Positions 60,652 to 64,000 of a stretch of DNA of 64,000 bases are shown piece by piece. A program made the position numbers and the translations under genes. Origin of the DNA: Prevotella sp. KH2C16 (GTDB taxonomy: Bacteria > Bacteroidota > Bacteroidia > Bacteroidales > Bacteroidaceae). The stretch spans positions 39,627 to 103,626 of the forward strand of contig NZ_FOOW01000010.1 of NCBI RefSeq assembly GCF_900113305.1, written 5' to 3'. The notes beneath the pieces were generated by a model, which was not told the DNA's origin, ran no database searches, and saw nothing but the letters and a program-made list of their open reading frames with translations. How positions within the stretch are numbered: the stretch's first letter is position 1; every line of letters starts with the position of its first letter.

Positions 60652-61362
60652 ATGAACGTCAGTAATATCATTATAGATTTTGCAAACACCAACAAGGAAT
60701 TCAGGACGAACGACTTGTATGAGAATCTTTCCGGAAAAATTGAAATTTCCAAGAAGATGCTGTCTTGGCATTTACGCAAGCTGATGGATGAAAGAAAAAT
60801 ATTCAGAATAAGCAAGGGTATATATACAACCACTCCAAAAGTCATATTCCGCCCGGTTCCTAACGTTTATTCCATTCGGTTGTACAAGAAATTAAAAGCG
60901 GAATATCCGTTATTGGACTTTTGCGTGTATAACGGCGAAATCCTGTCCGACTTACAGCATCACCTGTCATACAACAACAATATCTATATAGAAACGGAGC
61001 GTGATGCCGCTGAAACCATATTCCACTTTGTACAGGATATGCACGAACGCAGTTTCCTTTCGCCAAAGGAAGACGTGATGTCCGATTATATCCGGCTGGA
61101 TAAAAGAGCCTATATCGTAAAGCCTCTTGTTTCAGAGTCCCCCATGCAGGAAGTAAACGGCATCAATGTACCGACTATTGAAAAGCTTTTAGTCGATATT
61201 CAATGCGACAGGGATTTCTTCTACCTGCAAGGTCAGGAAGCCCTGTACATGATGCGGAATGCTTTTACCAACTATAACGTGAATGTAGGAATGCTGCTGC
61301 GTTATGCCTCACGACGCAACATAAAACCGCAAATAGAAAACTATATCAAGGAAATGGTATGA
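60652..61362 (+). CDS. AbiEi-type antitoxin / regulator
   Basis: Antitoxin partner of 236 residues. I start at 60652 (MNVSNIIIDFANTN), just after the promoter. An N-terminal winged helix (FRTNDLYENLSGKIEISKKM, LMDERKIFRISKGIYTT) should bind the operator. The larger C-terminal domain has beta-rich and helical parts typical of the AbiEi group (PTIEKLLVDIQCDRDFFYL). It overlaps the toxin gene by 4 bp (ATGA), the normal order antitoxin-toxin. AbiE systems stop phage growth by abortive infection and can also stabilise mobile elements. The protein is only distantly like the streptococcal AbiEi, so family placement rests partly on its partner. Confidence 0.8.
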   Translation: MNVSNIIIDFANTNKEFRTNDLYENLSGKIEISKKMLSWHLRKLMDERKIFRISKGIYTTTPKVIFRPVPNVYSIRLYKKLKAEYPLLDFCVYNGEILSDLQHHLSYNNNIYIETERDAAETIFHFVQDMHERSFLSPKEDVMSDYIRLDKRAYIVKPLVSESPMQEVNGINVPTIEKLLVDIQCDRDFFYLQGQEALYMMRNAFTNYNVNVGMLLRYASRRNIKPQIENYIKEMV

Positions 61363-62420
61363 TCAAAAAAGAATGTATGACTACCGAATGGATAAAGTCC
61401 ATATCCGTACGCAACAAGTATAAAGACCTGAACCTGATAGAAAAAGTCATCAGGGCAATGTCCCTGCTGGAGATGCTGAAATTATCTGGTTGCCCATTCT
61501 GCTTTAAGGGCGGTTCGGCTCTGATGCTTATTCTGGGCGAGTCTGCTCACCGGTTATCCATAGACATTGACATTATCTGCCCGCCCGGGACGAATATTGA
61601 GCTTTATCTGAACGATATAGAAAAGTTCGGATTCATATCCAAGACCCTTGAGGAACGGCAGCAGAGGGACACGAATATTCCCAAAAGCCACTCGAAATTC
61701 TTTTATCACATCGCTTATAAGAACGATGATAAACCTGCGTATATACTGCTTGATGTCCTGTACGAGGATTTACAATACCACGCTACAGAAGAAGTTGAGA
61801 TTAAAGGGCCTTTTATAGAATTGGACGGTGATCCATTGAAGGTAACCGTGCCATCAGCTGACGACATTCTCGGTGATAAACTTACTGCATTTGCCCCCAA
61901 CACCTCAGGTGTTCCTTATATCAAGGGAGGCAGAGACCGCTCGCTGGAAATCATCAAGCAGTTATATGACGTAGGCAGACTGTTTGAGCATACTGACAAT
62001 TTCCTGCACACTAAGGAAACTTTCACTCAGATAGGGAAAATAGAATTGCAATACCGGGGCTTGCCTGCTGATTTGTCACTCATTTATGAGGATATTCGGG
62101 AAACCGCCTTGTGTCTGGCTACCAGAGGGCAAATGGGTAAAGGCGATTTCAAAATGCTGCAAAGCGGCATTAAGAAAATAGACGGCTACATCTACAAAGG
62201 GAAATATCGCATAGAGGATGCTATCGTAGATTCGGCCCGTGCGGCTTACCTTGCCACTTCAATAGAAAAATCAAACACAAGAATTGAGAAATACGATGGA
62301 AATCCGAACACCATACTTGCCATGGAATTGTCTCCTTCCGTCAATAATAAACTCAACAAATTGAAAAAAATATTGCCGGAAGCCTTCTTCTATTGGGTCA
62401 AGACGAGTGAGCTATTATAA
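61359..62420 (+). CDS. AbiEii/AbiGii nucleotidyltransferase toxin
   Basis: Toxin of 353 residues from the DNA polymerase-beta-like nucleotidyltransferase fold. The active-site motif is clear: FKGGSALMLILGESAHRLSI then DIDII, giving the Gly-Ser of motif I (51-53) and metal ligands Asp69 and Asp71. DILGDKLTAF (about 167-176) is the motif with the catalytic Lys. AbiEii-type toxins use a nucleotide to modify a cellular RNA; tRNA is the target in the best studied relatives. The gene is coupled to the antitoxin gene and ends 5 bp before a hairpin, facing the next gene. Confidence 0.88.
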   Translation: MIKKECMTTEWIKSISVRNKYKDLNLIEKVIRAMSLLEMLKLSGCPFCFKGGSALMLILGESAHRLSIDIDIICPPGTNIELYLNDIEKFGFISKTLEERQQRDTNIPKSHSKFFYHIAYKNDDKPAYILLDVLYEDLQYHATEEVEIKGPFIELDGDPLKVTVPSADDILGDKLTAFAPNTSGVPYIKGGRDRSLEIIKQLYDVGRLFEHTDNFLHTKETFTQIGKIELQYRGLPADLSLIYEDIRETALCLATRGQMGKGDFKMLQSGIKKIDGYIYKGKYRIEDAIVDSARAAYLATSIEKSNTRIEKYDGNPNTILAMELSPSVNNKLNKLKKILPEAFFYWVKTSELL

Positions 62421-62425
62421 AAATT

Positions 62426-62470
62426 AGTTAGATTTTGGCAATAATTTCTATTTATTGCCAAAATCTAACT
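62426..62470. terminator. 19-bp inverted repeat after the AbiE module (bidirectional terminator or second operator)
   Basis: AGTTAGATTTTGGCAATAA at 62426-62444 pairs perfectly with 62452-62470; the loop is 7 nt. The inner 16 bases of each arm equal the operator upstream of the module. It lies between convergent genes, so it may stop transcription from both sides. Confidence 0.65.
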
Positions 62471-62503
62471 GACTTGATAATAATTATCATCAATGTATTT
62501 CTA

Positions 62504-64000
62504 TTAGTGTCTCCATTTGGGTCTGAAGTTTTGTGAACGGTAGTCTTCTTCCTTGTCTTGAGCAGGATAACTCTTGTTCTTTATTCCGGCAGAATGATTA
62601 TTGTCGGACAAGTTCTCTCCTTGCTTCATTTCCTCCGTTTCCTCTTTTTCCTCCTCCGGCGGTGCAAGCGTAAGCGCAATCTTTCTGTCAAGTTCTGCTG
62701 CCTCCCCTTTGAGCGCACGCAGTTCGTCCTCTTTCTTCCAAGAACCACCCGCAATGTTGGTGTAAACGTCCTTGTTGGCCACAACCTTTGCCATTTCCTT
62801 CTCATGCGACTCTATCACCTTCGGGATACGCTCCAAGGCACCCAAGAAGTTCTCACAGGCAAGTTTCGGGTCTGTCGCCAACTTACCGTTATTATAGGTA
62901 TAGTAGATGCTCTCCTGTCCCTTGACAAAGAAACGGTTCACCGAGCAATCGAACAGGTCCTTTGAGCTGCTCTCCGTCTTGACCATAACGGAAAAGCCGT
63001 AAATCTCACCGATTTTGTTGTACTCACCCTTAGTGCGAGCCTTTTCCTCAATCTCATGCAAGCGGGCTGCAATGACTTTGATGTCAGTGCTGTCCTCCAC
63101 ACCCTTTATCGTCAGTTTATTGACGGGCAGTCCCTCCTTGTCACGCTCCACACGCTGCTCAAAGAGAGCCAAGTCCGCCTTAGCCTCCTTAATTTTGTCC
63201 GAATGGAAGGACACGGAGCTGTCAATCTCCGCCAACTTCCCTGTCGCTGCATCACGCTCACGGAGGAAGTTCTTGCGCTCGGATTCCAAGGTGGCAATCT
63301 TCTTGTCCATCCTTGCTTTCTCCAAGAGGTCGGTATTGCCCGAAAGTACTGCCACGTATTCAGAAAAGTTCATACCGCTGTCCTCATCCATTGAACCCTC
63401 GTCAATGGTACGGCTACCAAGGGTGTTTGTTTTGAGCTGATTGATGAACAACTGCTTGTTGTGAAGCAAATTGAACTTATAACTATCCAAAGAGCGTTCT
63501 ACGGCATAGATAATCACATCGACCTTGTTATTTGCAAACTCCTTGGCGATTATATTGCCCTTACGAATGGCACGCCCATCGCGTTGCTCCAAATCCGAAG
63601 GACGCCAAGGACAATCCAAATGATGGACGGCTACGGCACGCTGCTGGGCATTGACTCCTGTTCCCAACATGGACGTGGAGCCGAAGATAATACGGATGTC
63701 GCCAAGGTTCATGGCATCCACCATCGCCTTCTTTGCCTTCTCGTTCTTGCACTCCTGAATAAAGCGTATCTCGTAGGACGGGATATGGTAGTCTTCCACC
63801 AGTTTTCTTTTGATTTCCGAATACACGTTCCATTCTCCGGGCTTGTATGTCCCCAAGTCAGAGAATACGAACTGCGTTCCTTTCTGTGCATCATACTTCC
63901 GATAATAGTCATTGAGCAACTTCGCACAATGGCTCGCCTTGTTGTCGATATGATCCGAGTACCCCTCCAAATCTATCATGCGTAAATCCAAGCTCATCTT
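62504..64000 (-). CDS. C-terminal part of a giant helicase/DNA-methylase-type protein (BmhA-like)
   Basis: The minus-strand frame enters from beyond the window end and stops at 62504. About 498 residues are visible, all C-terminal, and the ATG at 63997 is internal. It begins in the second half of an SNF2-type helicase: FGSTSMLGTGVNAQQRA and DLEQRDGRAIRKGN (motifs V and VI, arginine finger). Long coiled coils follow (ERKNFLRERDAATGKLAEID), then a charged tail. Proteins of this plan, with an N-terminal N6-adenine methylase and nearly 2000 residues, are carried by Bacteroides conjugative elements and are thought to protect or process DNA. It faces the AbiE module across 83 bp. Confidence 0.82.
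   Translation of the reverse strand, partial: KMSLDLRMIDLEGYSDHIDNKASHCAKLLNDYYRKYDAQKGTQFVFSDLGTYKPGEWNVYSEIKRKLVEDYHIPSYEIRFIQECKNEKAKKAMVDAMNLGDIRIIFGSTSMLGTGVNAQQRAVAVHHLDCPWRPSDLEQRDGRAIRKGNIIAKEFANNKVDVIIYAVERSLDSYKFNLLHNKQLFINQLKTNTLGSRTIDEGSMDEDSGMNFSEYVAVLSGNTDLLEKARMDKKIATLESERKNFLRERDAATGKLAEIDSSVSFHSDKIKEAKADLALFEQRVERDKEGLPVNKLTIKGVEDSTDIKVIAARLHEIEEKARTKGEYNKIGEIYGFSVMVKTESSSKDLFDCSVNRFFVKGQESIYYTYNNGKLATDPKLACENFLGALERIPKVIESHEKEMAKVVANKDVYTNIAGGSWKKEDELRALKGEAAELDRKIALTLAPPEEEKEETEEMKQGENLSDNNHSAGIKNKSYPAQDKEEDYRSQNFRPKWRH

Overview
The window comes from a member of the Bacteroidales, most likely a Prevotellaceae (Prevotella, Segatella or Xylanibacter type). The grounds are two SusC/SusD pairs, promoters of the Bacteroidetes form (TTG, about 20 bp, TAnnTTTG), a PorT-like protein and a C-terminal-sorting-type tail (type IX secretion), a double ExbD operon, and a mobile-element module of the kind carried by Bacteroides conjugative elements. 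No database search was run. Family calls rest on motifs, length, order and neighbours.

Layout. (1) 1-6.2 kb: end of a polysaccharide utilisation locus (PUL): the 3' part of an unrecognised large protein, then SusC and SusD. (2) 6.5-9.5 kb, minus strand: an Lrp/AsnC regulator and an exbB - membrane protein - exbD - exbD operon. (3) 9.8-12.8 kb, plus: a 56-residue ferredoxin, a PorT-like outer-membrane protein and a tandem SGNH esterase. (4) 13-18 kb, plus: a leucine cluster, leuC-leuD-LeuA/CimA-like-leuB, behind a leader that carries four 17-bp palindromes with an exact 22-bp period. (5) 18-22.5 kb, minus: CapA-like, DUF3160 and FG-GAP-like proteins, and ferritin. (6) 22.7-24.4 kb, plus: an FMN-binding/NosR-like membrane protein and a membrane-anchored nitroreductase. 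(7) 24.7-56.9 kb: a large divergent hemicellulose PUL. (8) From about 57 kb to the window end: the end of an integrated element, with a regulatory/replication operon, an AbiE-type toxin-antitoxin module and the 3' part of a giant helicase/methylase-type gene.

The PUL. The leftward operon runs SusC, SusD, two surface glycan-binding lipoproteins, a small sorting-tail protein, a GH26-GH5 fusion enzyme, a GH26-like lipoprotein that has lost both catalytic glutamates, a SASA acetylesterase, a GH5 mannanase and a GH3 enzyme. The rightward operon runs GH27 alpha-galactosidase, CE7 acetylesterase, GH26, GH130 phosphorylase, a sugar/cation symporter, a cellobiose 2-epimerase-type enzyme, an AraC regulator, GH31 alpha-xylosidase and GH2 beta-galactosidase. 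Together these give a full route for acetylated galacto(gluco)mannan: cut at the surface, import, remove acetyl and galactose, release mannobiose, carry it into the cytoplasm, epimerise it to mannosyl-glucose, and phosphorolyse that to mannose-1-phosphate and glucose. GH31, GH2, GH3 and the probable GH5_4 half of the fusion are the usual xyloglucan set, so the locus looks like a mannan plus xyloglucan hybrid.

Most unusual points: the 22-bp-period palindrome arrays (two loci), a 69-nt structured dispersed repeat (two loci), the GH26 pseudo-enzyme, the hybrid PUL, and an AbiE module bounded on both sides by hairpins with the same arms, one of which lies in its promoter.
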